From: Lachnospiraceae bacterium | GTDB lineage: Bacteria; Bacillota; Clostridia; Lachnospirales; Lachnospiraceae | DNA: 64,000 bases | Direction of reading: 5' to 3' | NCBI GenBank assembly: GCA_017936885.1 | Contig: JAGBEO010000028.1 | Span: forward strand, 124,001 to 188,000 | Shown here: positions 52,031-61,714 of the stretch, piece after piece | Layout: each line of letters opens with the position of its first letter | Numbering within the stretch: the first letter of the stretch is position 1 | The notes under the pieces: generated by a model | Seen by the model: only the letters and a program-made list of their open reading frames with translations | Databases searched by the model: none | Told to the model about the DNA's origin: nothing | Made by a program: the position numbers and the translations under genes

Positions 52031-52990
52031 ATGAAAAAGAACAGAGTAACTAAGATGATGGCATTGGTGGGTGTAACAGCACTTATGTTAGGAAGCTTAA
52101 GCGGCTGCGGAAACACAGACAGCACGGTGCAGACGACACAGCAGGAACCTGCAGAAACAGCCGGTGCAGATATCGCCGCAGAGACCACAGACAGCTTTGC
52201 AGAGGCGGCAGAAGATGCGGGACAGACCGCTGGGGACACTGCAGATAAGACAGTCAGCGGTACCATTACCATGGCCGGTTCTACTTCCATGGAGAAGCTT
52301 GCCAATGCGGTAGCAGAGAGCTTTATGGCGAAGTATCCTGATGTGACGGTGACAGCAGAGTTTACCGGATCTTCCGCAGGCGTAGAGGCGGTATTAAACG
52401 GCAGCGTAGATATCGGCAATTCTTCCAGAAATTTAAAAGGGGAAGAGAAGACTTCCGGCGCGGTGGAAAATATCGTAGCAATTGATGGTATTGCAGTCAT
52501 TACAGATAAAGAAAACAAAGCAGCGGATCTGACCACAGAGGAGCTTGTCGGCATTTATACCGGCGAGATTAAGAATTGGAGTGAAGTAGGCGGTAATGAT
52601 GAAGCGATTGTCGTAGTAGGCAGAGAAGCGGGCAGCGGTACGAGAGGCGCTTTCGAGGAACTGCTTGAGATCGAGGATGCCTGTGCTTATGCCAATGAAT
52701 TAGACTCTACGGGTGCAGTTATGGCCAAGGTGGCGTCCACACCGGGAGCAATCGGATATGTATCTTTAGATGTGTTGGATGACACAGTAGCGGCATTATC
52801 TTTAGATGGTGTGGCAGCCACAGAAGATAACATCAAGGCAGGCACTTATTCACTTTGCAGACCTTTCGTGATGGCAACAAACGGTGAGATCAGTGCGCAG
52901 AGCGATGCGGTACAGGAACTCTTTGCATACTTACAGTCTGATGAAGGCAAAGACTTGATTAAGACAGTAGGACTGATTATTCCGGATTAA
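52031..52990 (+). CDS. pstS: Phosphate ABC transporter substrate-binding lipoprotein
   Basis: 319 residues. Lipoprotein signal with lipobox LGSLSGC, then an Ala/Thr/Asp-rich linker. The binding domain has MAGSTSMEKLANAVAES, SVDIGNSSRNLKGEE and REAGSGTRGAFEELL, which hold phosphate between two lobes. ATG 52031 is chosen for GAGGAG upstream; the ATG at 52010 lacks one. Captures phosphate outside the membrane and passes it to PstCA. Confidence 0.93.
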   Translation: MKKNRVTKMMALVGVTALMLGSLSGCGNTDSTVQTTQQEPAETAGADIAAETTDSFAEAAEDAGQTAGDTADKTVSGTITMAGSTSMEKLANAVAESFMAKYPDVTVTAEFTGSSAGVEAVLNGSVDIGNSSRNLKGEEKTSGAVENIVAIDGIAVITDKENKAADLTTEELVGIYTGEIKNWSEVGGNDEAIVVVGREAGSGTRGAFEELLEIEDACAYANELDSTGAVMAKVASTPGAIGYVSLDVLDDTVAALSLDGVAATEDNIKAGTYSLCRPFVMATNGEISAQSDAVQELFAYLQSDEGKDLIKTVGLIIPD

Positions 52991-53052
52991 ACAGACTTGA
53001 TGCCGGATGCATTCATACATAATGCAGGCGGGAACAGATAGGAAGAATTAGG

Positions 53053-53991
53053 ATGAGTAAAAACAACAAAAATTCATTAACAGGCAGCACGCTTCAGGTG
53101 CAGATAGTAGAACTCATTGCACAGATAATCTTTACGATATGCGCTTTCTTTGCGGTGCTCGCAGTAATATCTATTACATTATATATGATCGCAAATGGTA
53201 CACCGGCTGTTTTTCAGGTGGGGATCAAGGATATCTTGTTCTCCACCGTATGGAAACCGACGGCATCAGAACCGTCTTTCGGTATTCTTTATGTTATTCT
53301 GACATCCGTTGTCGGTACGGTTATGGCGATTGTGCTGGGTGTGCCGATGGGATTGTTAACCGCTGTGTTTTTGGCAGAGGTGGCGCCTAAGCGTCTGGCG
53401 GCGGTGGTGAAACCGGCAGTGGAGCTTTTGGCGGGAATTCCTTCGGTTATTTATGGATTGTTGGGACTGATGATCCTGAATCCTTTGATGTACCGATGGG
53501 AGAAGGCGCTGTTTCAGGGATCTGAAACCCATCAGTTTACCGGCGGTGCGAATTTGATTTCAGCCGTACTTGTGCTGGCAATTATGATTCTGCCAACGGT
53601 CATCAATATCAGTGAATCCGCTTTAAAAGCAGTATCGCCGGAACTGAAAGCCTCTTCACTGGCCCTGGGAGCATCTCACATTCAGACCATTTTCAGGGTC
53701 ATGATACCGGCGGCAAAGTCTGGGATTATGACTGCTATCGTGCTGGGAGTAGGGCGTGCCATCGGAGAAGCGATGGCAATCAGTCTGGTATCGGGCAGCT
53801 CGGTTAATTTGCCGCTGCCGTTTAACTCGGTGCGGTTTCTGACCACTGCGATTGTCAGTGAGATGGGATATGCCAGCGGCCTGCACAGACAGGTATTGTT
53901 TACCATCGGGCTGGTGCTGTTTATCTTTATCATGCTGATTAATATAGTATTGAACAGTATTTTGAAGAAAGGGGAGAAAGGCAATGACTAG
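53053..53991 (+). CDS. pstC: Phosphate ABC transporter permease PstC
   Basis: 312 residues, six predicted helices. PTASEPSFGILYVILTSVVGT and VIYGLLGLMIL are typical PstC blocks; the EAA-type loop is LKASSLALGASHIQTIFRVMIP. It overlaps pstA by 8 bases, giving coupled synthesis of the two permease subunits. Confidence 0.93.
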   Translation: MSKNNKNSLTGSTLQVQIVELIAQIIFTICAFFAVLAVISITLYMIANGTPAVFQVGIKDILFSTVWKPTASEPSFGILYVILTSVVGTVMAIVLGVPMGLLTAVFLAEVAPKRLAAVVKPAVELLAGIPSVIYGLLGLMILNPLMYRWEKALFQGSETHQFTGGANLISAVLVLAIMILPTVINISESALKAVSPELKASSLALGASHIQTIFRVMIPAAKSGIMTAIVLGVGRAIGEAMAISLVSGSSVNLPLPFNSVRFLTTAIVSEMGYASGLHRQVLFTIGLVLFIFIMLINIVLNSILKKGEKGND

Positions 53992-54835
53992 GAAAGTAAA
54001 AGACAATTTGCTCCTTGCGCTGATCTATCTGGCAGCTTTTTTCTCTGTAATTTTATTGGCGGTCATTATTTTGTATGTATTTATAAAAGGGGTGCCGGGC
54101 ATCAGTTGGAATTTCTTAACAACAGTGACCAGTGCGCTGAAAGGAACCACGGGAATTGCGGGAAATATTGTAAATACACTTTATATCGTCATTTTGACAC
54201 TGTTGATTGCAACACCGATTGGTATCGGGTCGGCAATTTATCTGAATGAATACGCTAAGCCCGGGAGGATTGTGCGGATGATTGAATTTACCACAGAGAC
54301 GCTTTCCGGTATTCCATCCATTATTTTCGGTCTGTTTGGCATGGTGTTCTTCGGCACCACATTGGGCTTTGGCTATTCTATTTTAACCGGAGCACTAACC
54401 CTGACGCTGATGGTGCTGCCGCTTATTACAAGAAATACACAGGAGGCGCTTAAGACGGTGCCTGACAGCTACCGAAGCGGTGCAGTGGGAATGGGAGCTA
54501 CCAAATGGTATATGATAAGAACTATCCTGCTTCCCTGTGCAATGCCGGGGATTGTTACGGGAGTCATTCTGGCCATCGGACGTATTGTGGGAGAGTCAGC
54601 CGCTCTTTTGTTTACGGCGGGAAGTGGCTATCTGCTGCCGAAGGCCGGAACAGGGCTGTTACATAAAATTATGGAATCCGGCGGAACGCTTACCATACAG
54701 TTGTATTTAAGCATGTCGAAGGCACAGTATGATGTGGCATTTGGCATTGCGGTGGTGCTGTTGTGTATTGTGCTGGTAATCAATTTTATAACGAAAGTTT
54801 TGGCGCAGAAGTTAGATGTATCAAAACGCAGATAA
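53984..54835 (+). CDS. pstA: Phosphate ABC transporter permease PstA
   Basis: 283 residues. IETLSGIPSIIFGLFGMVFFG-like block near residue 105 and the EAA loop SYRSGAVGMGATKWYMIRTILLP near 160 identify PstA. Starts inside the 3' end of pstC. Confidence 0.93.
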   Translation: MTRKVKDNLLLALIYLAAFFSVILLAVIILYVFIKGVPGISWNFLTTVTSALKGTTGIAGNIVNTLYIVILTLLIATPIGIGSAIYLNEYAKPGRIVRMIEFTTETLSGIPSIIFGLFGMVFFGTTLGFGYSILTGALTLTLMVLPLITRNTQEALKTVPDSYRSGAVGMGATKWYMIRTILLPCAMPGIVTGVILAIGRIVGESAALLFTAGSGYLLPKAGTGLLHKIMESGGTLTIQLYLSMSKAQYDVAFGIAVVLLCIVLVINFITKVLAQKLDVSKRR

Positions 54836-54966
54836 AATAAGCGCAGAAGAATTAAGATACGGAAAGAAGAAAGCGCAGACAGATTAAAACACAGATAGTG
54901 AAACAGAATGTGAGAGGAATCGTCTGCCTGGTAAAAGTACGGGCAGACCAAGAGGACATAAATAAT

Positions 54967-55725
54967 ATGGAGAATGCGAAGATAAGCACGAACAAATTGA
55001 ACTTATATTATGGCAGCAATCATGCATTGAAGGATATTGACATGCGGATTCGCGCCAACACGGTGACTGCTTTTATCGGGCCGTCGGGATGCGGTAAGTC
55101 TACCTTTCTTAAGACACTCAACCGTATGAACGATCTGATCGACTGCGTCAGGATAGAGGGTAACGTCTATCTGGATGGGGAAGACATTTACGGACCGAAG
55201 GTGGATACGACGGTGTTGCGCAAAAGAGTGGGGATGGTGTTTCAGCAGCCGAATCCTTTTCCTATGAGTATCTATGATAATATAGCTTACGGACCTAGAA
55301 TACACGGAATCAGGAATAAGGCGAAATTAGATGAAATCGTGGAACGCAGCCTGCGGGGAGCAGCAATCTGGGATGAGGTCAAAGACCGTCTGAAGAAGTC
55401 AGCATTAGGATTGTCCGGCGGGCAGCAGCAGAGATTATGTATCGCCCGTGCGCTGGCAGTGGAACCTGAGGTGCTGTTAATGGATGAACCCACTTCCGCG
55501 CTTGACCCAATCTCCACATTGAAAGTAGAAGAGTTGATGATAGCCTTGAAAAAGGAATACACGATCGTGGTAGTCACCCATAATATGCAGCAGGCCACAC
55601 GTGTGTCGGACGACACAGCATTCTTTTTAGTAGGTGAGGTTGTGGAGTTCGACACTACGGATAATTTGTTTTCCAGACCGAGAGACAAGAGGACGGAAGA
55701 TTATATCACTGGAAGATTCGGTTAG
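54967..55725 (+). CDS. pstB: Phosphate ABC transporter ATP-binding protein PstB
   Basis: 252 residues. Walker [20 protein letters not shown], signature [16 protein letters not shown], Walker [14 protein letters not shown] and switch His [10 protein letters not shown] are all present. ATG 54967 is the family's usual start, with AGAGGAC upstream; earlier GTG frames have no support. Confidence 0.95.
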   Translation: MENAKISTNKLNLYYGSNHALKDIDMRIRANTVTAFIGPSGCGKSTFLKTLNRMNDLIDCVRIEGNVYLDGEDIYGPKVDTTVLRKRVGMVFQQPNPFPMSIYDNIAYGPRIHGIRNKAKLDEIVERSLRGAAIWDEVKDRLKKSALGLSGGQQQRLCIARALAVEPEVLLMDEPTSALDPISTLKVEELMIALKKEYTIVVVTHNMQQATRVSDDTAFFLVGEVVEFDTTDNLFSRPRDKRTEDYITGRFG

Positions 55726-55775
55726 AGAAAGAGGCGGTTTCTTTGCGATGAAGCGCTTCGGAATGGAGGAAGGGT

Positions 55776-56438
55776 ATGTCACCAAGAACATTATTTGAAC
55801 AGGAATTGAGTCAATTGAGGGATGAACTTAAGAAAATGTGTTTTCAGGTAGAAGCTGTTTATGACAGACTGTTTACTGCTATGGAAGTGAAGGATGAGGA
55901 TACGATTCTTGCCATATTAGAGCAGGACAGAATGGTGAAGGACATGGAGAAAAACATTGAGTCCAGATGTCTTTCTCTGATTACCAAGCAACACCCGATA
56001 GCGAGAGATTTGCGGACGGTATCGGCAAGTCTTAAAGTAGTAACGGATATCAAGAGAGTCGGAGATATCGTAACCGATATGGCAGAACTGGTTTTACGGC
56101 TGCAGATGAAAGATGTATCGGTATATTCCGGGAATCTGCCCCTTATGGTCAAAGAAAGCAAAGCGCTGCTTCATAATGCCGTAGGAGCCTTCCTGAGGCG
56201 CAGTAAAGAAGAAGCGGAGAATGTCATTGCCGGAGATGACAAGGTGGATGAACTTTTTAACCGGGTGAAGGATGATCTGGTAGCACACCTGAAAGAGGAA
56301 ACTGCCAATGCAGATGATTGTATTGATGTCCTGATGATTGCAAAGTATCTTGAGAAAATCGGAGATCATGCAGTCAATGTGGGAGAGTGGGAAATCTTTC
56401 AGGAAACCGGAAATATGAGAGATACGAGATTACTCTAA
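55776..56438 (+). CDS. phoU: Phosphate signalling complex protein PhoU
   Basis: 220 residues, two PhoU helical repeats with metal-site motifs (DIKRVGDIVTDMAE and YLEKIGDHAVNVGEW, the E/D-x3-D pattern). It links the Pst transporter to PhoR and represses the regulon when phosphate is plentiful. GGAGGAAGGG precedes the ATG; a terminator follows. Confidence 0.94.
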   Translation: MSPRTLFEQELSQLRDELKKMCFQVEAVYDRLFTAMEVKDEDTILAILEQDRMVKDMEKNIESRCLSLITKQHPIARDLRTVSASLKVVTDIKRVGDIVTDMAELVLRLQMKDVSVYSGNLPLMVKESKALLHNAVGAFLRRSKEEAENVIAGDDKVDELFNRVKDDLVAHLKEETANADDCIDVLMIAKYLEKIGDHAVNVGEWEIFQETGNMRDTRLL

Positions 56439-56469
56439 AGCTTGAGATAGTATGCATAATTTTACGGGA

Positions 56470-56506
56470 AATGCCGCATAATAGTATTAGCAGGGCGGCA
56501 TTTTAC
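56470..56506 (+). terminator. Terminator after phoU
   Basis: AATGCCGC (56470-56477) with GCGGCATT (56495-56502), then TTTAC. Its T run is shared with the first Pho-box repeat. Confidence 0.65.
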
Positions 56507-56529
56507 ATAGATTTTACATTCTTTTTACA
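56501..56529 (+). promoter_or_regulatory. Pho box upstream of Na/Pi cotransporter
   Basis: Three exact TTTTACA repeats at 56501, 56512 and 56523, with perfect 11-base spacing (one helical turn), the textbook PhoP-binding array of Bacillota. Confidence 0.75.
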
Positions 56530-56682
56530 AAAGGCTGATTGTGGCAGGGATAAATCCATGATAATTTCAAATCATATAAAAGAGTGAAAATAGATTTTTA
56601 CTCATAAGTTTGTGTGATCGCAGACTTATAAATATGTTACTATATAACTGCATGTATACGATGCAGTGTGCAGGAGGTTGCC

Positions 56683-58491
56683 ATGGATTTTTTCAGTATA
56701 CTCACGATGATTGGTGGACTGGCTCTGTTTCTATATGGTATGCATGTGCTGGGGGAGGGATTATCCAAAGCCAGCGGCGGCAGAATGGAGCAGATTTTGG
56801 AGAAGCTTACTTCCGGTAAATGGAAAGCGGTCTTACTGGGAGCAGGCGTTACGGCAGTGATACAGTCTTCTTCGGCAACTACTGTTATGGTAGTAGGTTT
56901 CGTAAATTCGGGTATTATGAAACTGTCCAATGCCATCGGTGTTATTATGGGTGCCAATGTGGGTACCACGGTTACTTCATGGCTGTTGAGTCTGACGGGA
57001 ATTGAAAGCAGTAATTTCTTTGTGCAGTTATTAAAACCTACATCCTTTTCTCCTATTCTTGCCATCATCGGTGTAGGATTCCTTCTGTTTTCCAAAAAGG
57101 ATAAATATAAAAACGTGGCTATCATCATGATCGGATTTGCGGTACTGATGTTCGGTATGGAGACTATGTCTTCGGCGGTGAAACCGTTGGCAGATGTACC
57201 GGAATTCAGAAATCTGCTTCTGGTATTTTCTAACCCGGTTCTTGGCATGATAGCAGGTCTTGTGCTGACAGCGATTATACAGAGTTCTTCTGCCTCTGTC
57301 GGTATATTGCAGGCGCTGTGCGCGACCGGGTCTGTATCCTATGGTACGGCATTGCCTATTATTATGGGACAGAATATCGGAACTTGCGTGACTGCTTTAT
57401 TGTCAGCGGTGGGAACCTCTAAGAATGCGAAGAGAGCAGCGATTATCCATTTGTATTTTAACCTGATCGGTACGATTGTGTTTATGATCGTATTTTACAC
57501 CTTAAATGCGGTGATCGGCTTTGCCTTTATGGACGCCGCGGCGCAGCCCTTCGGGATTGCCGTGATACACAGTGTCTTTAATTTGTTTGCGACTTGCCTG
57601 CTGCTGCCTTTTTCCCGGCTGTTAGAGAAACTGGCATATATGACGATTAAGGAGGACCCGTCAGAGTATGTCAGAGCACGTTATATCGATGAAGATATCA
57701 AGGTGCTGGACAGTCGTTTTATGAACAATCCGGCGCTGGCAATGGAACAGTGCCGACGGGTTATTTCCCATATGGCGGATACGGCGCAGGAGTCGTATAA
57801 TAAAGCTGTCAGTCTGTTGGGAGGATATGTTGAAGAGGTCGCGGAAGGTGTGATACAGATGGAGGAAGATGTGGACCGTTACGAGGATGTGCTGGGAACT
57901 TACCTGCTTAAGCTTACAGGAAGGGAATTGTCGGAACGGGACAGCCAGTCATTGACTTTGTATCTGCAGAGCATTGGGGATTTCGAACGGATCTCGGATC
58001 ATGCGGTCAGCATAGCCAAAGCCTGTGAAGAGATGTGGCGCAAAGAGATGCAGTTTTCCAATAAGGCACAGGAAGAACTGGAAATTTTCACAAGAGCGAT
58101 ACAGCAGATTATTTCCACATCTCTCAAGGTGTTTCGTGATGAAGATACCGCGTTATCCTATGAAGTGGAAGCCTTACAGGCGGTTGTGGAAGACTTGAGC
58201 GTAGAAGTCAGAAAGCGTCATGTGAAACGTCTGCGCAAAGGAAAATGTACCATAGAATTAGGATTTTTATTATCAGATATTGTGACCAGTTACGAAAGAA
58301 TAGCGGCACACTGTATGCATATAGCGGTCAATATGGTGCAGGTGAGAGAAGATTCTTTGGAAATGCACGGTTATCATGCAGAGATCAAAGAGCGGGATAC
58401 GGAGAAATACCGTCATTTGTATGAGAGTTATATACAGGAGTATGCGCTTCCCGAGAAAGAAAAAAATAAGAAAAATGCGGAAAACAGGTGA
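56683..58491 (+). CDS. Na/Pi cotransporter family protein with PhoU-like C-terminus
   Basis: 602 residues. Two inverted repeats each carry the QSSS motif (AVIQSSSATTVMVVGF near residue 68; AIIQSSSASVGILQAL near 207). Residues about 340-560 form PhoU-like helical repeats (QSIGDFERISDHAVSIAK). It imports phosphate with sodium, a low-affinity route beside the Pst system. AGGAGG precedes ATG 56683. Controlled by the upstream Pho box. Confidence 0.92.
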   Translation: MDFFSILTMIGGLALFLYGMHVLGEGLSKASGGRMEQILEKLTSGKWKAVLLGAGVTAVIQSSSATTVMVVGFVNSGIMKLSNAIGVIMGANVGTTVTSWLLSLTGIESSNFFVQLLKPTSFSPILAIIGVGFLLFSKKDKYKNVAIIMIGFAVLMFGMETMSSAVKPLADVPEFRNLLLVFSNPVLGMIAGLVLTAIIQSSSASVGILQALCATGSVSYGTALPIIMGQNIGTCVTALLSAVGTSKNAKRAAIIHLYFNLIGTIVFMIVFYTLNAVIGFAFMDAAAQPFGIAVIHSVFNLFATCLLLPFSRLLEKLAYMTIKEDPSEYVRARYIDEDIKVLDSRFMNNPALAMEQCRRVISHMADTAQESYNKAVSLLGGYVEEVAEGVIQMEEDVDRYEDVLGTYLLKLTGRELSERDSQSLTLYLQSIGDFERISDHAVSIAKACEEMWRKEMQFSNKAQEELEIFTRAIQQIISTSLKVFRDEDTALSYEVEALQAVVEDLSVEVRKRHVKRLRKGKCTIELGFLLSDIVTSYERIAAHCMHIAVNMVQVREDSLEMHGYHAEIKERDTEKYRHLYESYIQEYALPEKEKNKKNAENR

Positions 58492-58497
58492 GTGCGG

Positions 58498-59181
58498 ATG
58501 AGCATAATTTATATTGTGGAAGATGACAGAAATATCAGTGAGATAGAAAGTTTTTCTCTGAAAAACAGCGGCTATGATGTGTCGGTGTATGAGAATGCAG
58601 ACAGCTTTTACCGGGCGCTTAAGAACAAGGTGCCAAATCTCATTTTGTTAGATATCATGCTGCCGGATGAGGACGGATTAACGATTGTTAAGAAACTCCG
58701 GGAGGATTCCCTTACCAAGAAAATCCCCATCATACTGGTCACTGCCAAAACCACGGAGATGGATAAGGTTAAGGGATTGGATATCGGAGCAGACGATTAT
58801 CTGACGAAGCCCTTCGGTGTTATGGAATTGATCTCCCGCGTCAAAGCTTTGCTTAGAAGAAGCGGAGAAGATAAGGGGGATAAGAGTCTCTCCATCGGCA
58901 AGATCTTTTTAGACAGAGAACGTCATGCGGTGTATGTGGACAATAAGCTCTGCGAACTGACTTATAAAGAATATGAACTGCTCAAAATGCTGATGCTTCA
59001 TGCGGGCATTGTGACGAGCAGGGATGAAATCTTAAATCAGGTATGGGGGACGGATTTTCAAGGAGAATCAAGAACACTGGATATGCATATTAAGACGCTC
59101 AGGCAGAAATTAGGTGCGGCAGGAGCGATGATTAAGACAGTTCGTAACGTGGGGTATATCTTAGACTGCGTGAGCGAATAG
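58498..59181 (+). CDS. Response regulator, OmpR/PhoP family
   Basis: 227 residues. Receiver domain with IVEDD, the phospho-acceptor Asp in NLILLDIMLPDEDG (about residue 52) and Lys in DYLTKPFGV. Winged-helix output with ELTYKEYELLKMLMLHAG and SRTLDMHIKTLRQKL. It stands between the Na/Pi transporter and the kinase, so it is the likely PhoP that binds the Pho boxes here. AGGTGAG upstream; the gene begins 6 bases after the transporter stop. Confidence 0.92.
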   Translation: MSIIYIVEDDRNISEIESFSLKNSGYDVSVYENADSFYRALKNKVPNLILLDIMLPDEDGLTIVKKLREDSLTKKIPIILVTAKTTEMDKVKGLDIGADDYLTKPFGVMELISRVKALLRRSGEDKGDKSLSIGKIFLDRERHAVYVDNKLCELTYKEYELLKMLMLHAGIVTSRDEILNQVWGTDFQGESRTLDMHIKTLRQKLGAAGAMIKTVRNVGYILDCVSE

Positions 59182-59216
59182 ATTTTGAGTGCGGATGAGA
59201 AAGCGTTTCAGAATGG

Positions 59217-60569
59217 ATGGTTAACGTGAAGAAGAAAATTAATAAACAATTAATGCTGATATCGTCTATTGCAGTTGTCATCACAGTGTTGTTGATGGCA
59301 ACTGTTTTCTATCATATTTTACAGGCACAGGTGATAGAGGATCTGAGGGTGTACGCTTATATGCTTGCCCCAAGCGGCATTCCGTACGGGACAGAAACTG
59401 ATCAGAATCGGTTAAATAAGGATGGTATGCGTATTACGGTGATTGGTGCTGACGGTAGTGTGCTTTATGAAAGCGATGCCGATGTGACGGCGATGGATAA
59501 TCATCTGGAGCGGCCGGAGGTGCAGGAAGCCATCCAAAACGGGGAGGGACAGACTGTACGGCGTTCTTCCACCATGGGAATGAATACCTTCTATTATACG
59601 GTGCTGCTTGATGACGGAAGTGTTCTGCGGGTGGCGAGAGAATCTCATAGTATCTGGAGTATTCTGTATCAGTCTCTGCCGGTATTCCTGGTGACCCTTA
59701 TTTTGCTTCTGATCGTCTGTCTGGTTTTGTCCCGGTATCTGACGAAAAGTCTGGTATCGCCTATCGAACAGATGGCGGCGGACATGGATCATATTGAGGG
59801 AGCTAATGTATATGAGGAGCTGGTGCCTTTTGCGGAAACGATCAAAGCACAGCATGAGGCCATCCTGAGTAATGCCAATATGCGGCAGGAATTTACAGCC
59901 AACGTATCCCATGAACTGAAAACGCCGTTAGCTGCTATTTCAGGGTACTCGGAGTTGATTGAGAGCGGTATGGCATCGGGGCAGGATGCGGTCAGATTCG
60001 CATCCGGCATTCATCAGAGCGCCAACCGTCTGCTGACACTGATTAATGATACGATCAGATTGTCGGAGCTGGATGTGATGAAGCAGGTGGAGCCCTTTGA
60101 GGAAATCAACCTCTATGAGCTGGCAAGAGACAGTGTGGAGATGCTGCAGATCCGTGCAGATGAGCATGGTGTGATTTTGTCAATGGAAGGCAGCCCATGT
60201 ACCGTACGGGGCGACAAACAGATGCTTGAGGAGCTGATTTACAATCTGTGCGACAATGCCATCTGTTATAACAATATAGGAGGTTCGGTATCTGTCAATG
60301 TAGGTATTGAGGCGGGGCAAACGATTCTTCGGGTTCGGGACACGGGGATAGGAATTCCGAAAGAGAGCCAGGAGCGTATTTTCGAACGGTTTTACAGAGT
60401 GGATAAGAGCCGTTCCAAGTCCACCGGAGGTACCGGACTCGGACTTGCTATCGTGAAACATATTGTGGCAGTTCATGATGCCCATATTTCTCTGGTCAGT
60501 GAAGTGGGGAGAGGAACAGAGATTACAATTACTTTTTCGAACCAAAATCAGTCCTGTGCGGCACTATGA
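59217..60569 (+). CDS. Sensor histidine kinase, PhoR-like
   Basis: 450 residues. Transmembrane helices at about 10-32 and 155-180 flank an extracytoplasmic sensor of about 120 residues. The H-box is NVSHELKTPLAAISGYSE (His about residue 232), the N-box YNLCDNAICYNN, and G-boxes RDTGIGIPKESQERIFERFYR and TGGTGLGLAIVKHI. Partner of the preceding regulator. The start is less certain; ATG 59217 has no strong ribosome site. Confidence 0.9.
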   Translation: MVNVKKKINKQLMLISSIAVVITVLLMATVFYHILQAQVIEDLRVYAYMLAPSGIPYGTETDQNRLNKDGMRITVIGADGSVLYESDADVTAMDNHLERPEVQEAIQNGEGQTVRRSSTMGMNTFYYTVLLDDGSVLRVARESHSIWSILYQSLPVFLVTLILLLIVCLVLSRYLTKSLVSPIEQMAADMDHIEGANVYEELVPFAETIKAQHEAILSNANMRQEFTANVSHELKTPLAAISGYSELIESGMASGQDAVRFASGIHQSANRLLTLINDTIRLSELDVMKQVEPFEEINLYELARDSVEMLQIRADEHGVILSMEGSPCTVRGDKQMLEELIYNLCDNAICYNNIGGSVSVNVGIEAGQTILRVRDTGIGIPKESQERIFERFYRVDKSRSKSTGGTGLGLAIVKHIVAVHDAHISLVSEVGRGTEITITFSNQNQSCAAL

Positions 60570-60681
60570 AATAAGTACCAAAAATAAAGTTTCATATTGC
60601 AATCTGTACAACAATATATTAAAGTAAATAGAAATGGCTTGATAGTCAAACTAATTTACACAGGTGAGAGGAGAATTGTCT

Positions 60682-61461
60682 ATGTGGACAAGAGCGGAAT
60701 TGAAGGAGAATGCGAAGAAATACTTCAAGTTCAATTATTGGAAAATGGTGCTGGTGGCATTCATCTTAAGTATAATAGGCGGCGGTGGGGGCGCATCCTT
60801 TAATTACAGCCGTAATTATACATCATCTACAGAAGGCATGAGTTCTGCGCAATTGGCAGAATTTATGGAATTTATGGTTGCATTTATGGCGATTTTCACA
60901 GCTATTATGCTGGTGGCGTGTGTGCTGGATATTTTCGTCTTTGCGCCGCTGAGAGTGGGAGCGCATCGTTTCTTCGTAGTCAGCCACTATCAGAAAGCGG
61001 ATCTGAATGAATTGGGCTTTGTATTCAATCACTCATATCTGAATGTAGTAAAGACTATGTTTTTAAGAGGACTGTATATTACATTATGGTCACTGTTGCT
61101 TATTATTCCGGGCATTATCAAATCTTATGAGTACCGGATGATTCCCTATATCATGGCAGAGCATCCCGAACTTAGCTCGAAGGAAGCCTTTGCTGTAAGC
61201 AAACAGATGATGACGGGCAATAAGTGGGATGCCTTCGTGCTTGACTTATCTTTCTTAGGATGGGTTATCTTAAGTATTTTTACTTGCGGTATCTTATCAA
61301 TTTTCTGGGTAAATCCGTATATTTATATGACAGATGCGGAATTGTATGTGGCATTGAAAGAGATCACATACGGTGGCAGAGGACAGTATTCCGGTAACGC
61401 ATATGCACAGAACATGAATCAACAGTGGAATGGTCAGCAGAACATGAATCAGCAGTTCTGA
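60682..61461 (+). CDS. DUF975 family membrane protein
   Basis: 259 residues. WTRAELKENAKKYFKFNYWKM at the start is the DUF975 signature; about five membrane segments follow, including GLYITLWSLLLIIPGIIKSYEYRM. The C-terminus is rich in Asn and Gln (NMNQQWNGQQNMNQQ). Function unknown. AGAGGAGA lies upstream of ATG 60682. Confidence 0.87.
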   Translation: MWTRAELKENAKKYFKFNYWKMVLVAFILSIIGGGGGASFNYSRNYTSSTEGMSSAQLAEFMEFMVAFMAIFTAIMLVACVLDIFVFAPLRVGAHRFFVVSHYQKADLNELGFVFNHSYLNVVKTMFLRGLYITLWSLLLIIPGIIKSYEYRMIPYIMAEHPELSSKEAFAVSKQMMTGNKWDAFVLDLSFLGWVILSIFTCGILSIFWVNPYIYMTDAELYVALKEITYGGRGQYSGNAYAQNMNQQWNGQQNMNQQF

Positions 61462-61496
61462 TAACCCCCTATAAAATGAAATATGATAATACAAAG

Positions 61497-61529
61497 AATC
61501 TGCAGGAAGATAAATCTTGCAGATTTTTT
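61497..61529 (+). terminator. Terminator after DUF975 gene
   Basis: AATCTGCA (61497-61504) with TGCAGATT (61518-61525), followed by TTTTG within a six-T run. Confidence 0.8.
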
Positions 61530-61714
61530 GTTATGAAAACGGTTATGGAAATGTGCAGGATGCCATGAATGGGAGAAAATAAGGCATGAATTGCGGACGC
61601 AGGCACTTGGTAAAAAGCAGAATTGAGCCGATAAATTAAGCATAGAACGGATAAAACGGATTTTATTCGTACGAAAATCGTAAGAAGTTACCGGAGACAA
61701 GGAGGTTTTAGGTG

